64,000 nt of DNA, taken from NCBI RefSeq assembly GCF_028281305.1, contig NZ_JANQKD010000003.1, positions 62,001-126,000 of the forward strand, given 5' to 3'. This DNA comes from Pelagibius sp. (GTDB lineage Bacteria; Pseudomonadota; Alphaproteobacteria; Kiloniellales; Kiloniellaceae). The translations under genes were made by a program, and so were the position numbers. Positions 17,263 to 25,701 of this stretch are shown one piece after another (within the stretch, counting starts at the first letter, position 1; the number at the start of each line of letters is the position of its first letter). The notes under the pieces were generated by a model that worked only from the letters and a program-made list of their open reading frames with translations, made no database searches and was not told the DNA's origin.

Positions 17263-18246
17263 ATGCGGATGCTTCGAACCACCGGTGTGATCATGGCAAC
17301 GGCCGCCGCGGCCCTGCTGTCGGCGAGCGCGGCCCTTGCGGCCTGCGACTGGAAGCCGGAGCGGCCGGTCACCTACGTCGTACCCTGGGGCGCCGGCGGC
17401 GGCACCGATGCCAACTCGCGCATGCTGGCCAGCATGCTGGAGAAGCACTTCGACGTGCCCTTCAACGTGGTCAACCGCACCGGCGGCAACGGCGTCGTCG
17501 GCCACAGCGCCATCGCCACGGCGGAGCCCGACGGCTACACCATCGGCGCGGCCACGGTGGAGATCACCACCATGCACCACGCGGGCCTGACCGAGCTGAA
17601 CCATACCGACATCACGCCCATCGCCCTGGTCGACATCGTGCCCTCCAGCGTGCTGGTGGCCAAGGACTCCGAGTTCAACAGCCTCAACGACCTCCTGACC
17701 TACGCCAAGGCCAACCCGGGCAAACTCACCGGTTCCGGCACCGCACAGGGCGGCATCTGGCACCTCGCCCTGGCCGGCATGCTGAACTCCGAAGGCATGG
17801 ACCCGGCGGCGATCCGCTGGGTGCCCTCCAACGGCGCAGCCGCGGCCATGCAGGAGCTGATCGCCGGTGGCGTCGACGTCGCCACCCCCGCCCTCTCCGA
17901 AGGCAAGGCCCTGATCGAATCAGGCGAGTTGAAGGCGCTGGCCTACATGCACGACAGCCGCATGGGCGCCCTGCCGGAGGTGCCGACCACCAAGGAACTG
18001 CTGAAGTCCGGCTGGACCCTGGCCGCCTTTATCAGCATCAGCGGCCCCAAGGGCCTGCCGGAGGAGATCGCCTGCAGCTACGAGAAGGCGGCCCTGGAAG
18101 CCTTCGACACCCAGGACTGGGCCGACTTCAAGGCCTCCCGCGGGGCCGAAGTGGTGAAGATGGGCAGCGCCGATCTGACCACCATGATGGCGGCCACCTC
18201 CGACAACCTGGGCGCCACCATGAAGGCGATCGGGCTGACGCAGTAG
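17263..18246 (+). CDS. tctC: Tripartite tricarboxylate transporter binding protein TctC
   Basis: This is a 327-residue periplasmic solute-binding protein of the TctC/Bug family. The signal peptide ends in AALAA and is followed by the family opening RPVTYVVPWGAGGGTDANSR. The ATG at 17263 has GGGAGG 6 bases before it; an ATG at 17248 has no such site. It delivers a carboxylate to the TctA/TctB membrane part encoded downstream. A REP-like doublet lies between it and tctB, so the binding-protein part of the mRNA may be selectively stabilised. The ligand cannot be read from sequence. Confidence 0.93.
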   Translation: MRMLRTTGVIMATAAAALLSASAALAACDWKPERPVTYVVPWGAGGGTDANSRMLASMLEKHFDVPFNVVNRTGGNGVVGHSAIATAEPDGYTIGAATVEITTMHHAGLTELNHTDITPIALVDIVPSSVLVAKDSEFNSLNDLLTYAKANPGKLTGSGTAQGGIWHLALAGMLNSEGMDPAAIRWVPSNGAAAAMQELIAGGVDVATPALSEGKALIESGELKALAYMHDSRMGALPEVPTTKELLKSGWTLAAFISISGPKGLPEEIACSYEKAALEAFDTQDWADFKASRGAEVVKMGSADLTTMMAATSDNLGATMKAIGLTQ

Positions 18247-18284
18247 CGGTCTCGCTCATCGAGGTGATCGCCCTTCTGCAACCA

Positions 18285-18390
18285 TGATTGACCTCATGCT
18301 TCGAGACACTCCGCTCCTCAGCATGAGGTCAATCACGTCAGACCCTTGCCTCACCCTGAGGAGGCCGAAGGGCCGTCTCGAAGGGTGAGC
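18285..18390. repeat. REP-like doublet, copy B
   Basis: The left unit (about 18293-18328) is inverted and sits in a perfect 16-bp inverted repeat (18285-18300 with 18320-18335). The right unit (18349-18390) is direct. The outer arms of the right unit read CTCACCCT and AGGGTGAG, while those of the left unit read CTCATGCT and AGCATGAG, so the pairing is kept although the bases differ. It lies between tctC and tctB. Confidence 0.85.
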
Positions 18391-18410
18391 GGGCGCGCAG
18401 GATTGGCCGC

Positions 18411-18893
18411 ATGAAACTGGGGGATCTGCCGCTTGGGCTGTTGGCCGGGCTCGTCGGCCTTGCGATCATCCTGGAAGCCGTAAGCTTCCCGGTTATGGCC
18501 GGCATGGCCTACGGGCCGGAGTTTTTCCCGATCATCATCGGCATCGGTTTCTGTCTCTGCGGACTGGTCTTGATCGCCGCCGACCTTCGCGCGCGGCTGG
18601 CGGGGACGGCTGCCCCGGTCCTCACCATCGAGCCGGCTCTGCGGCGGCGCAAAGCCCTGCTGCGGGCCGGCGCCGTTGTGATCGGCACTGTCGCCTTCAT
18701 CGCACTGGTGAAGCCCCTGGGCTTCCTGCTCGCCCTGGCGCTGCTGCTGGTCTTCCTGCTGCGGGTGCTGGCGGCGGGCTGGACGATCACGCTGGCTCTG
18801 GCGCTCGGCCTGCCCTTTGCGCTGCACTTCGGCTTCACCTGGCTGCTGCGGGTGCCGCTGCCGCGCGGCCTCATCGAAACCCTGCTGTTCTAG
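18411..18893 (+). CDS. tctB: Tripartite tricarboxylate transporter small subunit TctB
   Basis: This 160-residue inner-membrane protein has four hydrophobic segments, the usual plan of TctB. The hydrophobic pairs flank a charged cytoplasmic loop near residues 55-85. It starts 20 bases after the REP-like element and ends 9 bases before tctA, so the two are translated from one message. Confidence 0.9.
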   Translation: MKLGDLPLGLLAGLVGLAIILEAVSFPVMAGMAYGPEFFPIIIGIGFCLCGLVLIAADLRARLAGTAAPVLTIEPALRRRKALLRAGAVVIGTVAFIALVKPLGFLLALALLLVFLLRVLAAGWTITLALALGLPFALHFGFTWLLRVPLPRGLIETLLF

Positions 18894-18902
18894 GCGGCGA
18901 CG

Positions 18903-20426
18903 ATGCCCGAAGCCCTCGCTGCCGCCCTCACTTCGGTCTTTACGGTCGAGGTCTTGTTGACGATCTTCCTGTCGGCGCTCTACGGGCTCTTCGTCGGCTC
19001 CATCCCCGGGCTCACGGCCACCATGTCGGTGGCATTGCTGGTGCCCATCACGTTTTTTCTCGACCCCGTGCCCGCGGTCGCCGCCATCGTCACCACCACG
19101 GCGACGGCCATCTTCGCCGGCGACATCCCCGGCGCCCTGCTGCGCATTCCGGGCACCCCGGCCTCCGCCGCCTACGTGGACGAGGCCTTCATCCTGACCC
19201 AGCGCGGCGAGAGCGAGAAGGCGCTGGGGGCGAGCCTGGTGACGGCGGCCATCGGCGGGATCATCGGCGTGCTGCTGCTGACACTCTTCGCCAACCAGCT
19301 CGCCGGGGTCGCCGTGCGCTTCTCCTCCATGGAGTACTTCTGGCTCGGCTGCCTGGGGCTCACCTCGGCCGTGATGGTCTCGGGCGGATCGGTTGTCCGC
19401 TCGGCCCTCTCCCTGCTCATCGGGCTGATGATCTCCACCGTCGGGATCGATATCGCCACCGGCCATCCGCGCTTCACCTTCGGGGAGATCGATCTGCTGG
19501 ACGGCGTCTCTTTCATTCCCGCCATGATCGGCATGTTCGCCCTGAGCCAGGTCCTGCGGACCGTGACCACGGACCTGCAGACGGAAAGCCGTGTCGCCCC
19601 CATCGGCTCCCTCTTCGGCTACATGGTCGGTACGGTCCGGCGCTACTGGCTGAACATCATGCGCTCCAGCCTGCTGGGCAACGTGCTGGGCGCCCTGCCC
19701 GGCGCCGGTGCCGACATCGCCGCCTGGATCGCCTACAGTCTCTCCAAGCGCTTCTCGAAGAAGCCGGAGAAGTTCGGCAAGGGCTACGAGGAAGGCATCG
19801 TCGATGCCGGCTCCGCCAACAACTCCGCCGTCGCCGGGGCCTGGACGCCGGCGCTGGTCTTCGGCATCCCCGGCGACTCAGTCACGGCCATTGCCATCGG
19901 CGTGCTGATGCTGAAGGGCATCACGCCGAGCCCGCGTGTCTTTCAGACCGACGGCGATCTGATCTACGCGATCTTTCTGGCCTTCATCATCGCGAACCTG
20001 CTGCTGCTTCCGCTGGGCAGTCTGGCAATCCGCCTGGCCCGCCACGTGCTGACCATCCCCAAGCGCGTCCTCATGCCGCTGATCCTGGTGTTCTCCATCC
20101 TCGGCGCCTTTGCCGTCGACAACACCACCTTCTCCATCGGCATCATGCTGGTGCTGGGTCTCCTGGCCTATTTCATGGAGAGCAACGACATCCCCATCGC
20201 CCCGGCGATCCTCGGCATCGTGCTGGGCAAGGTGATCGAAAAGAACTTCCTCATCACCATGATCAAGACCGAGGGCGATCTGCTGGGCTTCTTCAGCCGC
20301 CCTATTGCCGCCGGCCTGGGCGCCGTCACCGTGGCGCTCTGGCTCTACCTCTGCCTGGCCCCTCTGATCCGGGCGGCGCGGAATAAAAGCAAAAGAAATC
20401 ATAGCGAAAGCGAGACACCCTCATGA
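18903..20426 (+). CDS. tctA: Tripartite tricarboxylate transporter large subunit TctA
   Basis: This 507-residue membrane protein has about twelve hydrophobic segments and is the ion-coupled channel of the TctABC system. The early GLFVGSIPGLTATMSVALL and the repeated GIPGD-type motif (VFGIPGDSVTAIAIG) are family signatures. The stop overlaps the aldolase start by 4 bases, tying the transported acid to that enzyme. Confidence 0.95.
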   Translation: MPEALAAALTSVFTVEVLLTIFLSALYGLFVGSIPGLTATMSVALLVPITFFLDPVPAVAAIVTTTATAIFAGDIPGALLRIPGTPASAAYVDEAFILTQRGESEKALGASLVTAAIGGIIGVLLLTLFANQLAGVAVRFSSMEYFWLGCLGLTSAVMVSGGSVVRSALSLLIGLMISTVGIDIATGHPRFTFGEIDLLDGVSFIPAMIGMFALSQVLRTVTTDLQTESRVAPIGSLFGYMVGTVRRYWLNIMRSSLLGNVLGALPGAGADIAAWIAYSLSKRFSKKPEKFGKGYEEGIVDAGSANNSAVAGAWTPALVFGIPGDSVTAIAIGVLMLKGITPSPRVFQTDGDLIYAIFLAFIIANLLLLPLGSLAIRLARHVLTIPKRVLMPLILVFSILGAFAVDNTTFSIGIMLVLGLLAYFMESNDIPIAPAILGIVLGKVIEKNFLITMIKTEGDLLGFFSRPIAAGLGAVTVALWLYLCLAPLIRAARNKSKRNHSESETPS

Positions 20427-21196
20427 GCGAACTGAAGAAGCGCATGCTATCCAAGACGCCCACATACGGGGCCTGGCTGCAGTTCGCCTCGGCCAACGTC
20501 GCCGAAGCCCTGGTGAACACGGGCTTCCCCCTGGCGCTGATCGACAACGAGCATGCGGGCGCGGATCTGGAGACGACGCTCGCCATGATCCGGGCCATCG
20601 AGGCCGGCGGCGGCGAGGTGATCATCCGCGTGCCCTCGGGCGACCCGATCTACCTCAAGCGGATCATGGAGTTGGGGCCGAGCGGCCTCTTGATCCCGCA
20701 GATCAACACCGCCGAAGAGGCGGAAGCGGCGGTCGCTGCCTGCCGCTACCCGCCGCACGGCCGCCGCGGCTTCGCGCGCACGGTGCGCGCCTCGCGTTAC
20801 GGCCAGCGCGCGGGCTACGCCGACTGGGCGCACGAGCGGCTCACCATCATGGTTCAGATCGAGACCCGGGCCGCGATGGAGAACCTGGAGGCCATCGCCG
20901 CCGTCGAGGGCATCGACATGCTTTTCATCGGCCCCTACGACCTCTCCGGCGCCGTCGGCCGCTTGGGGGAGACCGACGGGCCGGAGGTGCTGGCGGCCAT
21001 CGCGAAGATCGAAGCCGCCGCCAAGGCCCGAGGGCTCGCCCTCGGCTCGGTGCCGCGGGCGGATGCCGGTGTGCAGGCCCTCTTCGACCAGGGTTACAGC
21101 TTGGTGATGGGCGTTTCGGACGTCGGCGCCCTGCTCTCCGGCCTGCACGACGAGGCCGCGAAGATTCCGGAAGCGGTGCGGCTCATCGGCAGTTGA
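20423..21196 (+). CDS. HpcH/HpaI-family class II aldolase
   Basis: This 257-residue TIM-barrel aldolase has the likely base H44 in DNEHAG, metal ligands E147 (QIETR) and D173 (GPYDLSG), and the GRRGFART loop. HpaI-type enzymes split 4-hydroxy-2-oxo acids into pyruvate and an aldehyde. The ATGA overlap with tctA suggests that the imported carboxylate, or a product of it, is the substrate. The exact compound is unknown. Confidence 0.9.
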   Translation: MSELKKRMLSKTPTYGAWLQFASANVAEALVNTGFPLALIDNEHAGADLETTLAMIRAIEAGGGEVIIRVPSGDPIYLKRIMELGPSGLLIPQINTAEEAEAAVAACRYPPHGRRGFARTVRASRYGQRAGYADWAHERLTIMVQIETRAAMENLEAIAAVEGIDMLFIGPYDLSGAVGRLGETDGPEVLAAIAKIEAAAKARGLALGSVPRADAGVQALFDQGYSLVMGVSDVGALLSGLHDEAAKIPEAVRLIGS

Positions 21197-21227
21197 GCGG
21201 GGCGCTGCTATCGGCGAGCATGCGGCC

Positions 21228-21809
21228 ATGACCATGAGCGAACGGCAAAAGGCGCTGGCTGGCGAGCCTTACAGCATCTTCGACGTGGAACTGCGCGGCC
21301 TGCGCGCAAAGGTCCGCAAAGCGCTCCACGCCCATAACCATTCGGTGCCCGACGAAGACGCCGGCCTCACCCCGGCCCTGCGGGAGGCGCTGGGCGGTGT
21401 CGGCGAGAACGTCTTTATCGAGACGCCCTTTCACTGCGCCTACGGCGTCAATCTCTTCCTCGGCGACGACGTCTACATCAACGCGGGCTGTGCGATCCTC
21501 GATTGCGGGCGCGTCGAGATCGGGCCGAAGACCATGCTGGGCCCGGCGGTACAGCTCTACACGGCGATCCACCCCCTCGACCCGGGCGAGCGGGCGACCG
21601 GCGTCGAGACCACGGCGGCCGTCACCCTGGGCCGCAATGTCTGGATCGGCGGCGCCGCTGTGCTGCTGCCCGGAGTCACCATCGGCGAGAACGCGGTCGT
21701 CGGCGCCGGATCGGTGGTGGTCAGGGACGTACCGGCCAACACCGTGGTGGTCGGCAACCCGGCGCGGGTGGTACGAACGATTGAAGGCCGCGCCACGGCA
21801 CACCCATAG
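21228..21809 (+). CDS. Hexapeptide-repeat O-acetyltransferase, maltose/NodL type
   Basis: This 193-residue acetyl-CoA-dependent sugar acetyltransferase has a short N-terminal helical part (1-55) and a left-handed beta-helix made of hexapeptide repeats. The catalytic His is H115 in LYTAIHPLDP. The C-terminal VIGNPARVVR-like stretch (VVGNPARVVR) is typical. It may be the last cotranscribed gene behind the Tct cluster, 31 bases after the aldolase. Relatives acetylate maltose, galactosides or Nod-factor chitin; the acceptor here is unknown. Confidence 0.92.
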   Translation: MTMSERQKALAGEPYSIFDVELRGLRAKVRKALHAHNHSVPDEDAGLTPALREALGGVGENVFIETPFHCAYGVNLFLGDDVYINAGCAILDCGRVEIGPKTMLGPAVQLYTAIHPLDPGERATGVETTAAVTLGRNVWIGGAAVLLPGVTIGENAVVGAGSVVVRDVPANTVVVGNPARVVRTIEGRATAHP

Positions 21810-21836
21810 TTGCTGCTGCATCTCGGAGATGTCACG

Positions 21837-22286
21837 ATGACCGAACGGATTGAAACCGGGGCCTGCTTCTGCGGTGCGATTGCCGCGGAGCTGCGCGGCG
21901 AACCCTTCTCGGTTGTCTACGACCACGACGACGACTGCCGCCGTGCCATCGGCAGCCCCTTGACCGTCTGGGTCGGCTACCGGGTCGACCAGGTGCGGTT
22001 CACCCGCGGAGCGCCCAAGACCTTCTCCAGGACGCCTGGGGTCGAACGCAGCTTCTGCGGCGACTGTGGCACGTCCATCGGGTACTCCGATGCGGGCCTC
22101 GCCGGGGAGATCCACCTTTGCATCGGATTCATGGACCATCCGGAGCGCTTCGCGCCGCAGGCCCATGCCTTCTGGCGCCTCAAGCTGCCTTGGGTAGAGA
22201 TGGCCGATGGCCTGCCCCGTCTCGACACCACGTCCCGCCAACGCGACGCCGCTTTGGGCGACCCGGCCACCCGCAGGTGTGGGTAG
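21837..22286 (+). CDS. GFA-fold protein with altered zinc site
   Basis: This 149-residue protein has the CENP-V/GFA fold of glutathione-dependent formaldehyde-activating enzymes. The structural zinc cysteines are present (C10, C12, C74, C77). The second site, normally CHCxxC, reads D29-H-D-D-D-C34, so two of three cysteines are Asp. Such a site would bind a different metal or none, and formaldehyde-glutathione chemistry is doubtful. The start follows CGGAGA. The end overlaps the most upstream possible starts of the next gene. Confidence 0.85.
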   Translation: MTERIETGACFCGAIAAELRGEPFSVVYDHDDDCRRAIGSPLTVWVGYRVDQVRFTRGAPKTFSRTPGVERSFCGDCGTSIGYSDAGLAGEIHLCIGFMDHPERFAPQAHAFWRLKLPWVEMADGLPRLDTTSRQRDAALGDPATRRCG

Positions 22287-22926
22287 CCAGGAGGTGACCC
22301 CGGAGGAGCTGGCCGAGCGGCATCCGCGGCTGTTTCATGTGACGGAGCCCGGCGCCCACGAAGGCATCAGACGGCACGGCCTGCTGTCCACGCGCGCGCT
22401 GCTCGATCGCTTCGAAACCCCTGCGGCAGAGCGGGAGCGGCTGCTCACGACCCGACGGCCCGAGGCCGTCCCGCTGCATCACCCCGAACACGGCACCGCA
22501 GTCCTGAACGACAACCTGCCGCTTTCCGAGAAAGCGCTGCGGACCTGCCTCGACGACGGCCTTACGCCCGCCGATTGGCTTGGCATCCTGAACGGTAAGG
22601 TCTTCTTCTGGGCCGACGAGGCCGGCCTCCAGCGGCTGCTGGGCGCCAGGATGAACCGGGGCCGGCAGCGGGAGGTGCTGGTCTTTGATACGCGCCGGCT
22701 GGCCGAAGCCCACATCGACAGCCTCTGCCTCAGCCCCATCAACTCCGGCGCCACCCTGCGCCGGGCGGCCCGCCGCGGCCTCGCCACCTTTTCCCGCGCC
22801 AAGGACTACCGCTATCCGCAGTGGCGCAAGCTGAGGGGTCGCTCCGACCGCATTCTGGAGGTTACGGTCGACCACGCCGTACCGCAGGCCGCCGACTTCC
22901 TGCTCGACGTCCGCCTCGCGCCATAA
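22279..22926 (+). CDS. DUF7002-like protein of unknown function
   Basis: This protein of about 215 residues resembles proteins I recall as DUF7002. Recognisable parts are RLFHVTEPGAHEGIRRHGLLS near the start, FFWADEAGLQRLLGA in the middle and LCLSPINSG. The H-x-T...G-x-LS pattern and FFW...L arrangement recall ADP-ribosyltransferase-like folds such as DarT, but this is only a resemblance. The start is uncertain: GTG 22279, GTG 22294 (next to AGGAG) and ATG 22207 are possible; 22294 best fits the first conserved residues. It overlaps the GFA gene slightly. Confidence 0.7.
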   Translation: MGSQEVTPEELAERHPRLFHVTEPGAHEGIRRHGLLSTRALLDRFETPAAERERLLTTRRPEAVPLHHPEHGTAVLNDNLPLSEKALRTCLDDGLTPADWLGILNGKVFFWADEAGLQRLLGARMNRGRQREVLVFDTRRLAEAHIDSLCLSPINSGATLRRAARRGLATFSRAKDYRYPQWRKLRGRSDRILEVTVDHAVPQAADFLLDVRLAP

Positions 22927-23005
22927 AGCGGATCGTGGGGAAGGACCGGGTCGGAGCTTCAGTGTCATACGCGCCTGCGACGAGGGGTGACGCCGCCGAC
23001 TTGGG

Positions 23006-23155
23006 CCCCTCACCCTCCCGCTGGCGCGGGCCCCTCCCTCTCCCACAAAGGGGAGAGGGAACCCAAACGCCATCATTGCCCTCTCCCCCGGTGGGAAAGG
23101 GTTGCGCAGACTTGGCGAACCTAAAGGGTGAGCCTAGCCGAAGCTGGGTGAGGGG
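23006..23155. repeat. Intergenic repeat-like element bounded by CCCCTCACCC / GGGTGAGGGG
   Basis: Inverted 10-base ends (23006-23015 and 23146-23155) enclose about 130 bases with internal CCCTCTCCC and GGGGAGAGGG blocks. It lies between convergent genes. Similar CCCTCACCC...TCTCCC elements are scattered in many proteobacterial genomes. Only one copy is seen here, so its dispersed nature is recalled, not shown. Confidence 0.6.
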
Positions 23156-23195
23156 GGACTCTTGTTGGTGGACAGGTGAAGCGGCAATACCGCCC

Positions 23196-23639
23196 CTAAA
23201 ACGACACGCAGTTGGCGCTGTCGACGCGCATGACGCTTTCCTGGTCGAAGCGGTCCTTGTAGGCGGCGCGGATGTCTTCGATCTTGCTCTCGCTTTCCTC
23301 GGAGGGGAAGTAGAGGATCACCAGAACGATGGAGCCCTCCTTGGCGATGACGCCCTGGCTGTTGCGCCACTGGCCGTAGCCGCGCAGCACTGTCAGGCCG
23401 TCGGGGAAGCGTGGCGTCACCTCTTCGTCCAGGAAATTGCTCCAGGCCGCATCGCTCACGGTCGAGCCGTCCTTCTTCGTGGTGCCGAAGTAAAGCTCCA
23501 GCCGCGCCATGGAGAGGTAGTCGGTCTGGCAGGCCGGCATGGCGACCTGGGCCCCGCTGGGCGTGGGCGCGACGACAAGGGTGACCGCCAAGAACACGGC
23601 AGGCAAAAATGCAAAAGTGAAGAGGCGCGGCAGGCTCAT
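23196..23639 (-). CDS. Secreted DUF3574-family protein
   Basis: This 147-residue protein has a signal peptide (1-30, ending PSGAQ). The mature part matches DUF3574: RLELYFGTTKKDGSTVSDAAW, then EEVTPRFPDGLTVLRGYGQW. The family is small, periplasmic and of unknown function. Two cysteines (near residues 37 and 145) could form a disulfide. It stands alone, facing the repeat element. Confidence 0.85.
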   Translation of the reverse strand: MSLPRLFTFAFLPAVFLAVTLVVAPTPSGAQVAMPACQTDYLSMARLELYFGTTKKDGSTVSDAAWSNFLDEEVTPRFPDGLTVLRGYGQWRNSQGVIAKEGSIVLVILYFPSEESESKIEDIRAAYKDRFDQESVMRVDSANCVSF

Positions 23640-23723
23640 CGGTGCTGTCTCCTTTGCGGTGAGACGGCAACTATAGCCCGATCCGCGGGCGGCGCGGCAA
23701 GATCTTGGCGCGCGCCCGGGCTG

Positions 23724-24554
23724 TCAGGTCATGACGCGCGCACTGCCGGACACCCGGATGGAACTGCCCAGCTCCGGCGGAATCTCGACGATCAGGTGCG
23801 AGGGCGCCCCCATGTCCTCCCCCTGGAAGATCTCGATACGTCCGCCGTGGGGCCAGCCGATGTCGCGCAGGGTGCCCGCCAGTGCCGCCGCTGCCGCGCC
23901 TGTCGCCGGGTCCTCCAGCACACCGCCGGAGGCAAAGGCGTTGCGGGCATGGAAGCGTTGATCGTCTTCGGCATGGACCAGCGCGATGGTGACAAGGCCG
24001 GCATCGTTCATCAGCTCGCGCCCCGCATCCAGATCGTAGGACATGGCGGCCAGCGTCGATCGCTCCTTCAGCCCGAGTACGATATGGGTCGCCCCGGCCT
24101 CGGCAAAGGTCGGTGGGATGCGCGGATCCAGGTCATCGCGGGTCAAACCGAAAAGCGCAAGGGTCCGCCGCAGGAGCTCTTCGTCGAGGGGCCGGCTGCG
24201 GGTCGCCGGCGACTGCAGCGCACCGGTCACGATGCCGCTGTCCTGCCGGCCTTCGACCGTGATTTCTGCCTCGTTCAGGGTCAGCGGGAAAACGCCGTCG
24301 CCCTGCTGCATGGCCAGCGCCGCGCCGAGGGCGATGGTGGCATGGCCGCAGAACGGCACCTCGGACTCCGGCGAGAAGTAGCGCACGCGCCAGGCGTCGC
24401 CGTCGGGGGCCGCAAAGGCAGTCTCGGAGAAGCCGACTTCGGCGGCGATGCGCTGCATCTCCGCGGCTTCGGGCAGGGCGTCGCCGATGGCCACCCCGGC
24501 CGGGTTCCCGCCCTCGGCCCCCTTTGAGAAAGCGGCGATGCGTAGCACGTCCAT
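23724..24554 (-). CDS. PhzF-family isomerase/epimerase-fold protein
   Basis: This 276-residue protein has the duplicated diaminopimelate-epimerase fold of PhzF. The catalytic Glu is E44 in GFSETAF, matching PhzF E45. Other family marks are the FSPESEVPFCGHATI and ATGAAAAALAG stretches. PhzF itself isomerises a phenazine precursor; most relatives have no known substrate. No other phenazine genes are present. It is divergent from an Lrp-type regulator across 151 bases, a common pairing that suggests local control. Confidence 0.92.
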   Translation of the reverse strand: MDVLRIAAFSKGAEGGNPAGVAIGDALPEAAEMQRIAAEVGFSETAFAAPDGDAWRVRYFSPESEVPFCGHATIALGAALAMQQGDGVFPLTLNEAEITVEGRQDSGIVTGALQSPATRSRPLDEELLRRTLALFGLTRDDLDPRIPPTFAEAGATHIVLGLKERSTLAAMSYDLDAGRELMNDAGLVTIALVHAEDDQRFHARNAFASGGVLEDPATGAAAAALAGTLRDIGWPHGGRIEIFQGEDMGAPSHLIVEIPPELGSSIRVSGSARVMT

Positions 24555-24705
24555 AACTGCGGTCCTCTTGCGCGATCAGAATGGAAAGGCCCGGGGGCTC
24601 ATCCGCGCCCGGAGAAAGAACGCAAACCGTAATCCCGAAGCGCGGGCCTTTACAGGGCCTTTCAAAGGTGTTTGGCTCGTTTCATCGTTGATTGCGAAGG
24701 CTCAG

Positions 24706-25182
24706 ATGATGAAGACCTTACAAATGAAAGGGGCCGCCCTGGATACCGTGGACGTGGCGCTGATCGAGGCGCTGACGGACAACGCGCGGCTTTCCATGCG
24801 CGATCTGGCGGGACGGGTCGGCATGTCGGCGCCCAGCGTGACCGAGCGGGTGCGCCGGCTGGAGGACGTCGGCGTGCTGCGCGGCTTCACCGTCGACCTG
24901 GACAGCAAGGCATTGGGTTATGGCCTGCAGGCCATCGTCCGGATCAAGCCCCTGCCCGGCCAGCTTCACAAGGTCGAAGAACTGATCCGCAAGATCCCCC
25001 AGTGCGTCGAGTGCGACAAGGTCACCGGCGAGGACTGCTTCATCGCCCGGCTCTGCGTTGCGGACATCGACAGCCTGGACGGCCTCCTGGATGCGGTCGC
25101 CGACCGGGCGGAGACCAACACCGCCATCGTCAAAGCCACGCCTGTCCCGCGCCGTCTGCCGCCACTGCCCGTTGGACGCTGA
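24706..25182 (+). CDS. Lrp/AsnC-family transcription regulator
   Basis: This 158-residue protein has a helix-turn-helix at about 30-55 (MRDLAGRVGMSAPSVTERVRRL) and a C-terminal RAM ligand-binding domain. Two adjacent ATGs (24706, 24709) are possible; the open frame further upstream runs into the divergent PhzF promoter. Lrp-type proteins sense amino acids. The divergent PhzF gene is the likely target. Confidence 0.92.
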   Translation: MMKTLQMKGAALDTVDVALIEALTDNARLSMRDLAGRVGMSAPSVTERVRRLEDVGVLRGFTVDLDSKALGYGLQAIVRIKPLPGQLHKVEELIRKIPQCVECDKVTGEDCFIARLCVADIDSLDGLLDAVADRAETNTAIVKATPVPRRLPPLPVGR

Positions 25183-25215
25183 GGCTTCGGCCGCTCTGTA
25201 CAGCCCGCAGGAGGA

Positions 25216-25701
25216 TCAGGAGTCGCCGACCGGCTTTCTGAGTGCCAGACGATAGGGCTCGAAGCCGTAGGCCGCGAAGAAGGCCTGCGCCCGCTCGTTG
25301 CTGGCCCAGGTGTCGAGCGCGATCTCCTGGAAGCCGCCATCCAGCGCCGCACTCTGGACCGCCGCCATCAGGGCGGCGGCCACGCCCCGGCGCCGGAACT
25401 CCGGGCGCACGAAGACGTGATGTACCAACAACCTCGCCAGCTTCGGCTTCAGAGCATTGGCACGGCGGCGCTGCGCCTCATACCAGAGATACCCGGCGGC
25501 AGCGGAGTCCAGCTCCGCAACGACGATGCGGTTGTCCTTGTTGCGCAGCAGGGCGGCAAAGAACTTCTCAACCTTGCCCTTGTCTGCCGGGTAGAGGAAG
25601 TCGCCGGGATAAGCTGATGCATGCTGGCGCTGGATCTCGTCATTGAGATCGGCCAGCAGCGGCACGTCATTGGCGGTGGCGTCGCGGATTGTGGCGGTCA
25701 T
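25216..25701 (-). CDS. GNAT-family N-acetyltransferase
   Basis: This 161-residue protein has the acetyl-CoA-binding motif RRRGVAAALM near residue 100, preceded by VHHVFVRPEFR. The start overlaps the MFS gene stop by 4 bases (ATGA), making it the last gene of a three-gene set with the gamma-glutamyltransferase and MFS genes. The acceptor is unknown. It ends 33 bases from the convergent Lrp gene. Confidence 0.9.
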   Translation of the reverse strand: MTATIRDATANDVPLLADLNDEIQRQHASAYPGDFLYPADKGKVEKFFAALLRNKDNRIVVAELDSAAAGYLWYEAQRRRANALKPKLARLLVHHVFVRPEFRRRGVAAALMAAVQSAALDGGFQEIALDTWASNERAQAFFAAYGFEPYRLALRKPVGDS

